Source: JBHIET01 sp046760785
Lineage (GTDB): Bacteria; Chloroflexota; Anaerolineae; B4-G1
Assembly: GCA_046760785.1 (NCBI GenBank)
Contig: JBHIET010000055.1
Location: 1 to 22,869, forward strand
Length of the DNA: 22,869 bases
Reading direction: 5' to 3'
Shown: positions 7,644 to 13,907 of the stretch, piece after piece
Numbering within the stretch: position 1 is the first letter of the stretch
How the letters are laid out: each line of letters opens with the position of its first letter
Program-made: the position numbers and the translations under genes
The notes under the pieces: model-generated
Databases searched by the model: none
Told to the model about the DNA's origin: nothing
The model's input: the letters and a program-made list of their open reading frames with translations, nothing else

Positions 7644-7931
7644 ATGAAACTGAACCGGCAAGAGGTCGAACATATCGCTGAACTGGCCAGGCTATCTCTG
7701 AGCGAGGAAGAAAGGAGCCTCTACCAGGAGCAGCTCTCGGCCATCCTGGAGTACTTCGAGCGTCTGCAGGAGCTGGACACCGAAGCCATCTCGCCCACGG
7801 CGACCGTCCTGCCGCTGCGCAACGTGATGCGCGCTGACGAGCCCCGGCCTCCCTTCCCCCGCGAGGACATCCTGGCGAACGCCCCTGCTGTTGAGGAGGG
7901 ATGCTTCAAGGTGCCGGCGGTGCTGGAGTAG
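7644..7931 (+). CDS. gatC: Asp-tRNA(Asn)/Glu-tRNA(Gln) amidotransferase subunit C
   Basis: This 95-residue protein has the GatC signature: an N-terminal VEHIAELARLSLSEEE helix, a central EQLSAILEYFERLQELDT helix and the conserved LRxDEP-like tail (RNVMRADEPRPPF). GatC is the small scaffold of the GatCAB complex, which amidates Glu-tRNA(Gln), and often Asp-tRNA(Asn), in the cytoplasm. The ATG at 7644 is preferred over the GTG at 7641 because GGAG sits six bases before it. gatC and gatA are normally adjacent; here a vapBC pair and its promoter separate them. gatB is not in the window. Confidence 0.95.
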   Translation: MKLNRQEVEHIAELARLSLSEEERSLYQEQLSAILEYFERLQELDTEAISPTATVLPLRNVMRADEPRPPFPREDILANAPAVEEGCFKVPAVLE

Positions 7932-8026
7932 GGGTGTGGTGGATCAGAATCAATCTGCGAAGGGACGCCAACCCACAAGGTGTCTGGGAAGGATTGTCCA
8001 GTTTTGTTATACAGTCAATCAAATTG

Positions 8027-8054
8027 TTGCACTAAAAATATTCTATGGTATACT
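8027..8054 (+). promoter_or_regulatory. promoter of vapBC
   Basis: TTGCAC (8027-8032) and TATACT (8049-8054) are 16 bases apart in an AT-rich stretch unlike the surrounding GC-rich DNA. The -10 hexamer lies inside the left arm of the inverted repeat at 8043-8078, as expected for an autorepressed toxin-antitoxin promoter. It may also contribute to gatA transcription. Confidence 0.75.
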
Positions 8055-8078
8055 GAACCTATTCCAGGTATATCATAG
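8043..8078. promoter_or_regulatory. probable VapB(C) operator: inverted repeat
   Basis: CTATGGTATACT (8043-8054) is the reverse complement of GGTATATCATAG (8067-8078) at 10 of 12 positions, with a 12-base spacer. It overlaps the -10 box and lies just upstream of the AGGAGGT ribosome site (8077-8083). AbrB-type antitoxins bind such palindromes to repress their own operon; binding here is inferred. Confidence 0.65.
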
Positions 8079-8088
8079 GAGGTGGTAG

Positions 8089-8337
8089 ATGCACACAGCA
8101 ACGATCTCTGCAAAGGGATGGGTGGTCATCCCCAAAATCCTCAGAGAAAAATATGGTCTGAAGAAGGGAACGCGGGTACAGATCGTGGAGTATGGTCAGG
8201 CCGTAGGTCTGGTTCCGCTGCCAGAAGACCCGGTCGAGGCTCTCTATGGAATGTTGAAGGACGGTCCGTCGCTGACGGCAGATTTACTCGCTGAGCGCGC
8301 TCGCGAACGAACCCGGGAGGAAAAACATCGTGGCTGA
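8089..8337 (+). CDS. AbrB/SpoVT-type antitoxin (VapB-like)
   Basis: This 82-residue protein opens with a swapped-hairpin AbrB DNA-binding fold (ISAKGWVVIPKILREKYGLK), a close match to the VapB/AbrB consensus of the S-KGxVxIPK-LR type. A C-terminal charged tail (residues about 50-82) is expected to wrap the toxin. It should neutralise the PIN toxin encoded next and repress the operon through the palindrome at 8043-8078. AGGAGGT lies five bases before the ATG. The stop overlaps the toxin start by eight bases, showing translational coupling. Only the subgroup name is uncertain. Confidence 0.9.
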   Translation: MHTATISAKGWVVIPKILREKYGLKKGTRVQIVEYGQAVGLVPLPEDPVEALYGMLKDGPSLTADLLAERARERTREEKHRG

Positions 8338-8743
8338 GACGTTCGTTCTCGACAGTTTTGCCATCCTCGCTTTGCTGAGCAAGGAAGAAGGGGGAGAGAA
8401 GGTCGCCGATCTTTTGCAACGGACCCGGAAAGGCAGTATACAGACGTTGATGACCTGGGTAAATGTGGGCGAAGTCGCTTATATCGTAGAGCGACGGTGG
8501 GGGATAGGCCGGGTATATCAAGTCCTGGGAAACTTGGAGGCAACGAAGGTCGAAATCATCCCTGTGGAGCGAGAGCTGGCGCTCACGGCGGCGCACATAA
8601 AGGCAGGTCATCCACTGGCGTATGCAGACGCCTTTGCTGCTGCATTGGCGCTCATCGAAAAAGGCACGCTGGTGACAGGCGACCCGGAGTTCAAGCTGTT
8701 GGAAAATAGCATATCCATTCAATGGATAACAGGGCAAACATAA
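8330..8743 (+). CDS. PIN-domain ribonuclease toxin (VapC-like)
   Basis: This 137-residue PIN domain has the four acidic metal-binding positions in place: D8 (VLDSFA), E48 (NVGEVAYI), D100 (YADAFAAALA) and D118 (LVTGDPEF). VapC toxins are Mg-dependent endoribonucleases that usually cut tRNA or rRNA when the antitoxin is degraded; the target here is unknown. The start is a GTG overlapping the antitoxin stop. The gene ends 11 bases before the preferred gatA start, so toxin and gatA are probably on one transcript. All catalytic residues are intact, so the toxin looks functional. Confidence 0.92.
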   Translation: MAETFVLDSFAILALLSKEEGGEKVADLLQRTRKGSIQTLMTWVNVGEVAYIVERRWGIGRVYQVLGNLEATKVEIIPVERELALTAAHIKAGHPLAYADAFAAALALIEKGTLVTGDPEFKLLENSISIQWITGQT

Positions 8744-8754
8744 GTCACAAGGTC

Positions 8755-10230
8755 ATGGAACTTCATCATGTGACCATCCACGAGGCCCGCGAGTGGCTGA
8801 ACGCCGGGGAGATCTCGGCGCTTGAACTGGCAGAGGCGGTGCTGGGGCGCATCCTGGCGGTGGATAACGACGTCAAGGCCTATCTGACGCTGACGCCGGA
8901 GGAGGCGCTGGATCAGGCCCGCGCCGCCGACGCAGGGGCATCCCTCGCGGATGCCCACGGAGGGCAACCGCAAGGGTTGCCCCTACGAGGCATCCCCATC
9001 GCCATCAAGGACGTGCTCTGCACAGAGGGCATTCCCACCACCTGCGGCTCCCGCATCCTCGAAGGGTTCATCCCACCCTACGACGCCACCGTCGTGGCGC
9101 GCCTCAAGGCCGCCGGTGCGATCCTTCTGGGCAAGACCAACACCGACGAATTCGCCATGGGCTCCTCTACGGAGAACTCGGCCTTCTTCACCACCCACAA
9201 CCCCTGGGACCTGAGCCGTGTACCGGGTGGCAGCAGTGGAGGGAGCGCCGCGGCCGTCGCCGCCGGCGAGTGCCTGGGCGCGCTGGGCACCGATACCGGC
9301 GGCAGCGTGCGCCAGCCGGCTGCTCTTTGCGGCGTCGTCGGCCTCAAGCCCACCTACGGGCGGGTCAGCCGCTACGGATTGGTCGCCTTCGCCTCGTCGC
9401 TGGACCAGGTCGGCGTGCTAGCCAAGGACGTCACCGACGCGGCGCTGCTGCTGGGCGTCATCGCCGGGCATGATCCGCGCGATTCGACCTCGATGGACGC
9501 GCCGGTGCCAGATTACACCGCTGCCCTGACCGGCGACGTGAAAGGGATGCGGGTCGGCGTGCCCAGGGAGTACTTCATCGCCGGGATGCAAGCCGCGGTG
9601 GAGATGGCAGTGCGGGCGGCGCTGGACGTGCTGGCTGGACTGGGAGCCGAAGTCCGCGAGGTCAGCCTGCCCCACACCGACTACGCCCTGCCGGTCTACT
9701 ATCTCATCGCCCCGGCCGAGGCCAGCGCCAACCTGGCCCGCTACGATGGCGTGCGCTACGGCCTGCGAGTAGATGGCGGCGGACTGATAGAGATGTACAA
9801 GGCGACTCGCGGGCAGGGGTTCGGGCCGGAGGTGAAGCGGCGCATCATGCTGGGCACCTATGCCCTCTCTGCCGGTTACTACGACGCCTACTACCTCAAG
9901 GCGCAGAAGGCACGCACCCTCATCAAAGCCGATTTCGACGGGGCCTTCGAGCAGGTAGACGTAATCGTCGCACCCACCAGCCCCACCACCGCCTTCCGCA
10001 TCGGGGAGAAGGTGGACGATCCCCTGCAAATGTACCTTGCCGACGTGTTCACCCTCTCGGCGAACCTGGCCGGCATCTGCGGGATCAGCATCCCCTGCGG
10101 CTTCGACACTGGCGGCCTTCCCATTGGCCTGCAAGTGATGGGGCCGGCCTTCGGCGAGGAGGTCATCCTGCGCGTGGCCTACGCCTACGAGCAGGCGACG
10201 GAGTGGCATAAGCGGAGGCCGAAACTGTGA
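8755..10230 (+). CDS. gatA: Glu-tRNA(Gln) amidotransferase subunit A
   Basis: This 491-residue amidase-signature protein releases ammonia from glutamine and channels it to GatB for tRNA-bound Glu amidation. The Ser-cisSer-Lys triad is visible as K85 (IPIAIKD), S160 (PGGSSGGS) and S184 (GTDTGGSVRQPA). The ATG at 8755 gives the usual GatA N-terminus; an ATG at 8722 would overlap vapC. Residues of about 69-79, just before the catalytic lysine, are encoded by a short palindromic repeat that has entered the reading frame. The stop overlaps the GTG of a broken downstream gene (GTGA). The length fits the family. Confidence 0.96.
   Translation: MELHHVTIHEAREWLNAGEISALELAEAVLGRILAVDNDVKAYLTLTPEEALDQARAADAGASLADAHGGQPQGLPLRGIPIAIKDVLCTEGIPTTCGSRILEGFIPPYDATVVARLKAAGAILLGKTNTDEFAMGSSTENSAFFTTHNPWDLSRVPGGSSGGSAAAVAAGECLGALGTDTGGSVRQPAALCGVVGLKPTYGRVSRYGLVAFASSLDQVGVLAKDVTDAALLLGVIAGHDPRDSTSMDAPVPDYTAALTGDVKGMRVGVPREYFIAGMQAAVEMAVRAALDVLAGLGAEVREVSLPHTDYALPVYYLIAPAEASANLARYDGVRYGLRVDGGGLIEMYKATRGQGFGPEVKRRIMLGTYALSAGYYDAYYLKAQKARTLIKADFDGAFEQVDVIVAPTSPTTAFRIGEKVDDPLQMYLADVFTLSANLAGICGISIPCGFDTGGLPIGLQVMGPAFGEEVILRVAYAYEQATEWHKRRPKL
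8949..8995. repeat. palindromic repeat inside gatA
   Basis: GGGCAACC (8962-8969) and GGTTGCCC (8975-8982) form a perfect 8-bp stem with a 5-base loop. Outside it, GGATGCC (8949-8955) and GGCATCC (8989-8995) form a second perfect 7-bp arm. In the gatA frame it encodes a Gly/Gln/Pro-rich stretch. The mobile-palindrome interpretation is inferred from this structure and from similar GC-rich repeats elsewhere in the window. Confidence 0.7.
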
Positions 10231-10493
10231 GCGAGGAGTTGGAGCGACGGTTTTCGCGGGCCCTGACAAGAGTACGAGCGTTTCTTGCCCCCTACGGCGC
10301 GGAGATGCCGGCCGGACAAATCGAAGTTGACGAAACGGAGGTAGGGATTCAGTAAGACCCGACCTTCATCACGCTGGGCGAGGAGACGCGGGCATGGAAG
10401 TTCTTGTTGGACGAGCAATTCGAGCCGCTGTGGAATCAACTGTGCGAGGCGATGGAGCCACGGTTTGAGATAGAAGAGACACCCTTTGACTGA
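10227..10493 (+). pseudogene. small unknown gene interrupted by one TAA codon
   Basis: The frame opens with a GTG that overlaps the gatA stop by four bases (GTGA) and stays open for 88 codons to TGA at 10491-10493, apart from a single TAA at 10353-10355 (codon 43). Both halves have normal high-GC codon use; the second half is acidic and amphipathic (about residues 44-88). The far end overlaps the TTG start of the DUF6922-like gene. Precise overlaps at both ends suggest it was once a working gene. A single CAA to TAA change would explain the break. No family is recognised. Alternatives are a genuine 42-residue peptide plus an unrelated open frame, or an assembly error. Confidence 0.55.
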
Positions 10494-10797
10494 CGACACT
10501 ACCCTCCCCGAATTCCTCCGCCCTATCTTCTGGGACGTAGATTTCGGCCGGCTGCGCATCCCCGGCCACGAGCGGTACGTCATTGAGCGAGTGCTGGAGT
10601 ATGGGGACGTAGCGGAGGTACGCTGGATGATGCGGCGCTTTCCACGGGAACAGATCGTTGAGACGCTGCGTCGTAGCCGGGGGCTTAGCCGCAAGAGCGC
10701 CCGTTTCTGGTCGCTTGTCCTGAATGTCCCACCGGAGCAGATGCGATGTTTGACCGCGTCCTCTCGCCAACAACCCGGAAGAATCTGGCCCTGGTAG
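10486..10797 (+). CDS. DUF6922-like protein, partner of AbiEii
   Basis: This 103-residue protein contains the compact motif series LPEFLRPIFWDVDFGRL, RYVIERVLEYGD and a C-terminal RKSARFWSLVLNV, which I associate with DUF6922 proteins often encoded directly before AbiEii-type nucleotidyltransferases. It is thus a likely antitoxin or partner of the next product; this role is inferred from the pairing. The start is a TTG at 10486 overlapping the end of the broken gene upstream. Its 3' end overlaps the next gene by 52 bases, and the last dozen residues are probably unstructured. Translation is coupled with its neighbour. Confidence 0.65.
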   Translation: MTDDTTLPEFLRPIFWDVDFGRLRIPGHERYVIERVLEYGDVAEVRWMMRRFPREQIVETLRRSRGLSRKSARFWSLVLNVPPEQMRCLTASSRQQPGRIWPW

Positions 10798-11378
10798 CGC
10801 GCACCCCGCTGGCCGAGCGGTTCTACCTGGCCGGTGGAACCGCCGTAGCGCTGCACCTAGGCCATCGTCGGTCTTACGACTTGGACTTCTTTACCCCTGA
10901 GCGAGAGTTCCCCACCGACCTCCCCCGGCGAGAGCTAGGTCCCCTGGGGGAGTTGGCCGTTCTTCACGAGGGAGCCGGGACCTTCGTCGGTACGCTGAAT
11001 GATGGGCAGGTTAGTTTCTTCATCTATCCTTACCCCCTGTTAGAACCGTTCTTGCCGCTTGAAGGAGTCCAGGTTGCCAGCCTGCCCGACCTGGCAGCGA
11101 TGAAATTGGAGGCAATCTCCAGCCGGGGCACCAAGCGCGATTTCGTGGACCTGTACCAGATATGCCAGGCCGCTTTCCCCTCGGCAGAGGTCTTCCGGTA
11201 CTTCGAGCGCAAGTATGCTGGTGTGCGCTACAGTAAGTTCCACCTGTTGAAGAGCCTGACCTATTTCGAGGACGCCGAACCCGACCCTATGCCCGAGATG
11301 CTCATCCCCCTCGACTGGGAAGAAGTGAAGCGATTCTTTAAAGGAGAAGTACGACGGTTGATGAAGGAGTTGCTATGA
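10746..11378 (+). CDS. AbiEii-type nucleotidyltransferase toxin
   Basis: This 210-residue protein has the nucleotidyltransferase signature of AbiEii/DUF1814: a GG pair at residues 30-31 (LAGGTAVALHLGHR) followed by the metal-binding pair D45 and D47 (SYDLDFF). A later K-LEAI-SR-TKRDFVDLYQI segment matches the conserved helix of the family. AbiEii proteins are type IV or II toxins that modify tRNA and cause abortive infection; many chromosomal relatives occur. Here it pairs with the DUF6922-like gene rather than with the usual AbiEi antitoxin. The stop overlaps the ATG of another broken gene (ATGA at 11375-11378). Confidence 0.85.
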   Translation: MFDRVLSPTTRKNLALVARTPLAERFYLAGGTAVALHLGHRRSYDLDFFTPEREFPTDLPRRELGPLGELAVLHEGAGTFVGTLNDGQVSFFIYPYPLLEPFLPLEGVQVASLPDLAAMKLEAISSRGTKRDFVDLYQICQAAFPSAEVFRYFERKYAGVRYSKFHLLKSLTYFEDAEPDPMPEMLIPLDWEEVKRFFKGEVRRLMKELL

Positions 11379-11581
11379 AAGGACAAGCGGCCGAGGAACG
11401 CCGCTCCGTCTTCGTCGGATGGGTGCAGGAGTAGCGCCGGTTCCAGGTCGCCCTCCAGGGGCTGCTGGCCCACCACCGCCGCTGGCGAGAGTGGGCCGCC
11501 CAGGTCGGCCACGACTTTGACGCCGACCGCGCACGCAACACGCATCACATTCCACGTCATAAGGAGTCCCAATCCCAATGA
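11375..11581 (+). pseudogene. small unknown gene interrupted by one TAG codon
   Basis: The ATG at 11375 overlaps the AbiEii stop (ATGA). The frame runs 68 codons to TGA at 11579-11581, broken once by TAG at 11432-11434 (codon 20). The terminal TGA overlaps the galU ATG (ATGA), so the gene is fitted between its neighbours by four-base overlaps at both ends. The product would be basic and helical with many Arg, His and Trp residues (RRWREWAAQVGHDFDADRAR). CAG to TAG is a single transition. No family is recognised. It may be a decayed member of the AbiEii module; translation to the break would give only 19 residues. Confidence 0.55.
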
Positions 11582-12438
11582 AAGCCATCATCACCATCGC
11601 CGGCTACGGCACCCGCTTTCTGCCGGCGTCCAAAGTGGTCCCCAAAGAGATGTTCCCCATTGCCGGCGTCCCGCTGATCCAGTATCACGTGGAGGGGCTA
11701 GTAGCGGCAGGCCTGACCGAGATCATCATCGTCGTACGCGGGGGTAGCGAGATGGTGCAGCGCCACTTTGCGCCCAGCCCTGACCTGGAACGGCACCTGG
11801 AGAAGTCGGGCAAACTGGAACTGCTAGAGGAGATGCACCGCATTTCCCAGATGGCGGAGATCGTCTTCGTGCGCCAGCCCGAGACCCTGCCCTACGGCAA
11901 CGCTTCGCCAGCTCTGGCCGCCCGCCATTGGCTCAACCCTGGCGAGCCGTTCTACTACATGTTCGGCGACGACATCATCATGAGCGACGTGCCGGTGCCG
12001 CAGCAAATGCTCGACTCATTCAACAAGTACCAACCCACAGCCGTCCTCGCCACGCAGAGCGTGCCGGACGAGGAGACCCATCTGTACGGCTGCATCGAGT
12101 TGAAGCCCGGCTCCGCTAACGAGATGGCACGCATCGTCGAGAAGCCCGCGCCGGGCACCGCTCCCTCCAACTGGGTCCAGATCGGCCACTTCGTCTTCAC
12201 GCCGGAGCTGTTCGACGTACTGGAGACGCTGGAGACGGGGAAGGGAGGCGAACTGTGGCTGGCTGACGCGGTGGACCGGCTGGCCGCCCGCTCGACCGTC
12301 ATCGTACAGCCCATCGAGGGCTTGTGGATGGCCGCCGGCGACCCCTTGCGCCAACTGAAAGCCAACATCGAGGTGGCCTTCCGGCGCGACGATATGCGGG
12401 AGGAATTGGTCGAATATCTCCGCTCGCTCGAAGTCTGA
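11578..12438 (+). CDS. galU: UTP-glucose-1-phosphate uridylyltransferase
   Basis: This 286-residue nucleotidyltransferase makes UDP-glucose from UTP and glucose-1-phosphate for glycan, glycolipid and trehalose synthesis. The nucleotide-binding loop is at the N-terminus (AGYGTRFLPASKVVPKEM: G9, G11, R13, K23), and the metal-binding aspartate lies in FGDDIIM. The C-terminal segment GDPLRQLKANIEVAFRR is typical of GalU. Length matches the family. AAGGAG a few bases before the ATG supports the start, which overlaps the preceding broken frame. It is co-oriented with gatA and the PrsW-like gene and has no promoter of its own that I can see. Confidence 0.93.
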   Translation: MKAIITIAGYGTRFLPASKVVPKEMFPIAGVPLIQYHVEGLVAAGLTEIIIVVRGGSEMVQRHFAPSPDLERHLEKSGKLELLEEMHRISQMAEIVFVRQPETLPYGNASPALAARHWLNPGEPFYYMFGDDIIMSDVPVPQQMLDSFNKYQPTAVLATQSVPDEETHLYGCIELKPGSANEMARIVEKPAPGTAPSNWVQIGHFVFTPELFDVLETLETGKGGELWLADAVDRLAARSTVIVQPIEGLWMAAGDPLRQLKANIEVAFRRDDMREELVEYLRSLEV

Positions 12439-12443
12439 TCGTG

Positions 12444-12677
12444 ATGAACGCTACCGTCGAGTGCTACGCTGGCTCCCGCTACCCGGAGCGACCGCGCGCC
12501 TTTCTCTGGGAAGGAGAGCGGGTGGCGGTGGAGGAAGTCGAGCATAACTGGCGCACGCCGGCCGGCCCGGCCTTCCGTGTCCGCACCGCCGATGGTCGCC
12601 GCTTCATGCTGGCCTACGATGAGGCCGACGACGACTGGGACATCCAACCGGTCCGGCCGCGGACCTCTCCTGATTGA
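12444..12677 (+). CDS. small hypothetical protein
   Basis: This 77-residue acidic protein begins five bases after the galU stop (GTG at 12441 and ATG at 12444 are both possible; no strong ribosome site). It is predicted to be mostly beta strand, with a pattern ERPRAFLWEGERVAVEEVE, then FRVRTADGRRFMLAYDEADD and a final tryptophan. It resembles short proteins of the DUF6504 kind, but I cannot confirm that. The stop lies 12 bases before the PrsW-like start, so it is part of the same transcript. No catalytic motif is visible. Confidence 0.65.
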   Translation: MNATVECYAGSRYPERPRAFLWEGERVAVEEVEHNWRTPAGPAFRVRTADGRRFMLAYDEADDDWDIQPVRPRTSPD

Positions 12678-12691
12678 CAAGGAGCTTACCT

Positions 12692-13693
12692 ATGGCGATC
12701 TTGATTGGCATCCTCCTCGTTCTCACCGCCGGCATCCTGCCGATGATCGCCTACGCACTCATTCTGTGGTGGTTCGACCGCTATGAGAAAGAGCCGCTGG
12801 GCCTGCTGATCGCTGCCTTCCTGTGGGGCGCGGTCCCAGCGATTATCTTCTCCCTCATCGCCGAACTTATCCTGGACGTCCCCATCTCCTACTTCGTCTC
12901 GCCCGCGGCTTCTGATCTGGTCGGGGCAACCGTGATTGCTCCCCTCACGGAGGAGATCTTTAAGGGTGGAGCACTATTGCTCTTGTTCCTCTTTTTCCGC
13001 CGGGAGATTGATAGCCCCCTCGACGGCATCATCTACGGCGGACTGGTGGGTTTCGGCTTCGCCGCCGTGGAGAACGTGCTCTACTTTGCTGGTGCGTTGA
13101 TAGAATTTGGTCTGGGTGGCCTTATCTTTCTGGCGATACTCCGCGCCTTCGTCTTTGGCCTCAACCACGCCCTGTTCACCGGCCTGACCGGATTGGGGCT
13201 GGCGCTGGCGCGCACCTCGCCCAACTGGCTGGTGAAGATTGGCGCACCCATCGCAGGTCTGTCGCTGGGGATGGCAGCCCACAGCATCCACAATGGCAGC
13301 CTCACGTTCGGCGGTGAGCTACTCTGGCCCTGCCTGATCGCCTTCGTTTCGGACTGGGGTGGTGTGTTGATCCTACTTGCCATTATCGTATGGGCATCGG
13401 TGCGGGAGCAGCGCTGGATCGCCACCTTCCTGGCAGACGAGGTCTCAATAGGCACGCTGAGTCAGGACGATTACGCCGTGGTGTGCTCCTACCTCAAGCG
13501 GGTGGCAGTGCGGGCGAACGCGCTGTTCAGTAGCAACTTGGGTCGCTGGTGGGACCTGGGTCGCTACTACCGTCTGGCGACGGAACTGGCCTTCAATAAG
13601 CGTCGTCTGGCCCACCTCCCCGCAGAGAAGGATACGCAGGCGCGCGTCGTGCAGTTGCGAAGGCAGGTGACGGAGTTGGGGGACCAGCTCTAA
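12692..13693 (+). CDS. PrsW family intramembrane metalloprotease
   Basis: This 333-residue membrane protein has about eight hydrophobic segments and the PrsW/CAAX-protease-like motifs: E87-E88-x-x-K91 (APLTEEIFKG), E127 in GFAAVENVLY, H159 (GLNHALF), and H197/H200 in AAHSIHN. PrsW-type enzymes cleave membrane proteins such as anti-sigma factors inside the bilayer; the substrate here is unknown. I chose the ATG at 12692 with AAGGAG seven bases upstream rather than the TTG at 12674. The C-terminal 90 residues are soluble and charged. The gene is the last before the terminator at 13715-13752. Confidence 0.88.
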   Translation: MAILIGILLVLTAGILPMIAYALILWWFDRYEKEPLGLLIAAFLWGAVPAIIFSLIAELILDVPISYFVSPAASDLVGATVIAPLTEEIFKGGALLLLFLFFRREIDSPLDGIIYGGLVGFGFAAVENVLYFAGALIEFGLGGLIFLAILRAFVFGLNHALFTGLTGLGLALARTSPNWLVKIGAPIAGLSLGMAAHSIHNGSLTFGGELLWPCLIAFVSDWGGVLILLAIIVWASVREQRWIATFLADEVSIGTLSQDDYAVVCSYLKRVAVRANALFSSNLGRWWDLGRYYRLATELAFNKRRLAHLPAEKDTQARVVQLRRQVTELGDQL

Positions 13694-13714
13694 TCACCCG
13701 TGGTACGTAGATAA

Positions 13715-13752
13715 GAACCAGAGCCGCTGGGCTTGTTCGGCGGCTCTGGTTT
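13715..13752. terminator. bidirectional intrinsic terminator
   Basis: AACCAGAGCCGC (13716-13727) pairs perfectly with GCGGCTCTGGTT (13740-13751) around a 12-base loop. On the + strand TTGTTCT follows, ending the PrsW transcript. On the - strand TTCTTATCT follows, ending the tRNA-Sec transcript directly beyond its CCA. Confidence 0.8.
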
Positions 13753-13756
13753 GTTC

Positions 13757-13855
13757 TGGCGGGAGTGGATGGGAGTCGAACCCACCGCGGCCCGCTCTGC
13801 GCGGCCCGCCACCGGTTTTGAAGACCGAGGAAGCCACCGGGCCCCAACCACCCCC
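13757..13855 (-). tRNA. selC: tRNA-Sec (anticodon TCA)
   Basis: The - strand folds as a bacterial selenocysteine tRNA. It has an 8-bp acceptor stem (GGGGGTGG with CCACTCCC, one G-U), discriminator G and an encoded CCA. The D-stem is 6 bp with a 4-base loop (GGGGCC-CGGT-GGCTTC). The anticodon arm is TCGGT-CTTCAAA-ACCGG with TCA at 13819-13821. A long GC-rich variable arm and a 5-bp T-stem around TTCGACT complete it. The 8+5 helix, 6-bp D-stem and long extra arm match E. coli selC and exclude an ordinary tRNA-Ser or suppressor. It would be charged with Ser and converted to Sec. Its own promoter and terminator flank it. SelA, SelB and SelD are not in the window. Confidence 0.93.
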
Positions 13856-13865
13856 CAGCGCGACA

Positions 13866-13894
13866 AGGATAACGCGATTCGTGCAATTAGTCAA
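13866..13894 (-). promoter_or_regulatory. promoter of tRNA-Sec
   Basis: Read on the - strand, TTGACT (13894-13889) and TATCCT (13871-13866) are 17 bases apart. The start would lie near 13859, only a few bases before the mature 5' end at 13855. It sits between the miaB stop and the tRNA, so the tRNA need not depend on miaB transcription. Confidence 0.75.
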
Positions 13895-13907
13895 GTTGAC
13901 CGAATCT

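Noticed and set aside
9418..10269. 283-codon open frame on the - strand opposite gatA
   Set aside because: gatA carries the full catalytic triad and signature; this is an antisense shadow of GC-rich codons.
10353..11434. Selenocysteine readthrough of the two broken small genes, suggested by the nearby tRNA-Sec
   Set aside because: The internal stops are TAA and TAG, not TGA, so tRNA-Sec (anticodon TCA) cannot decode them.
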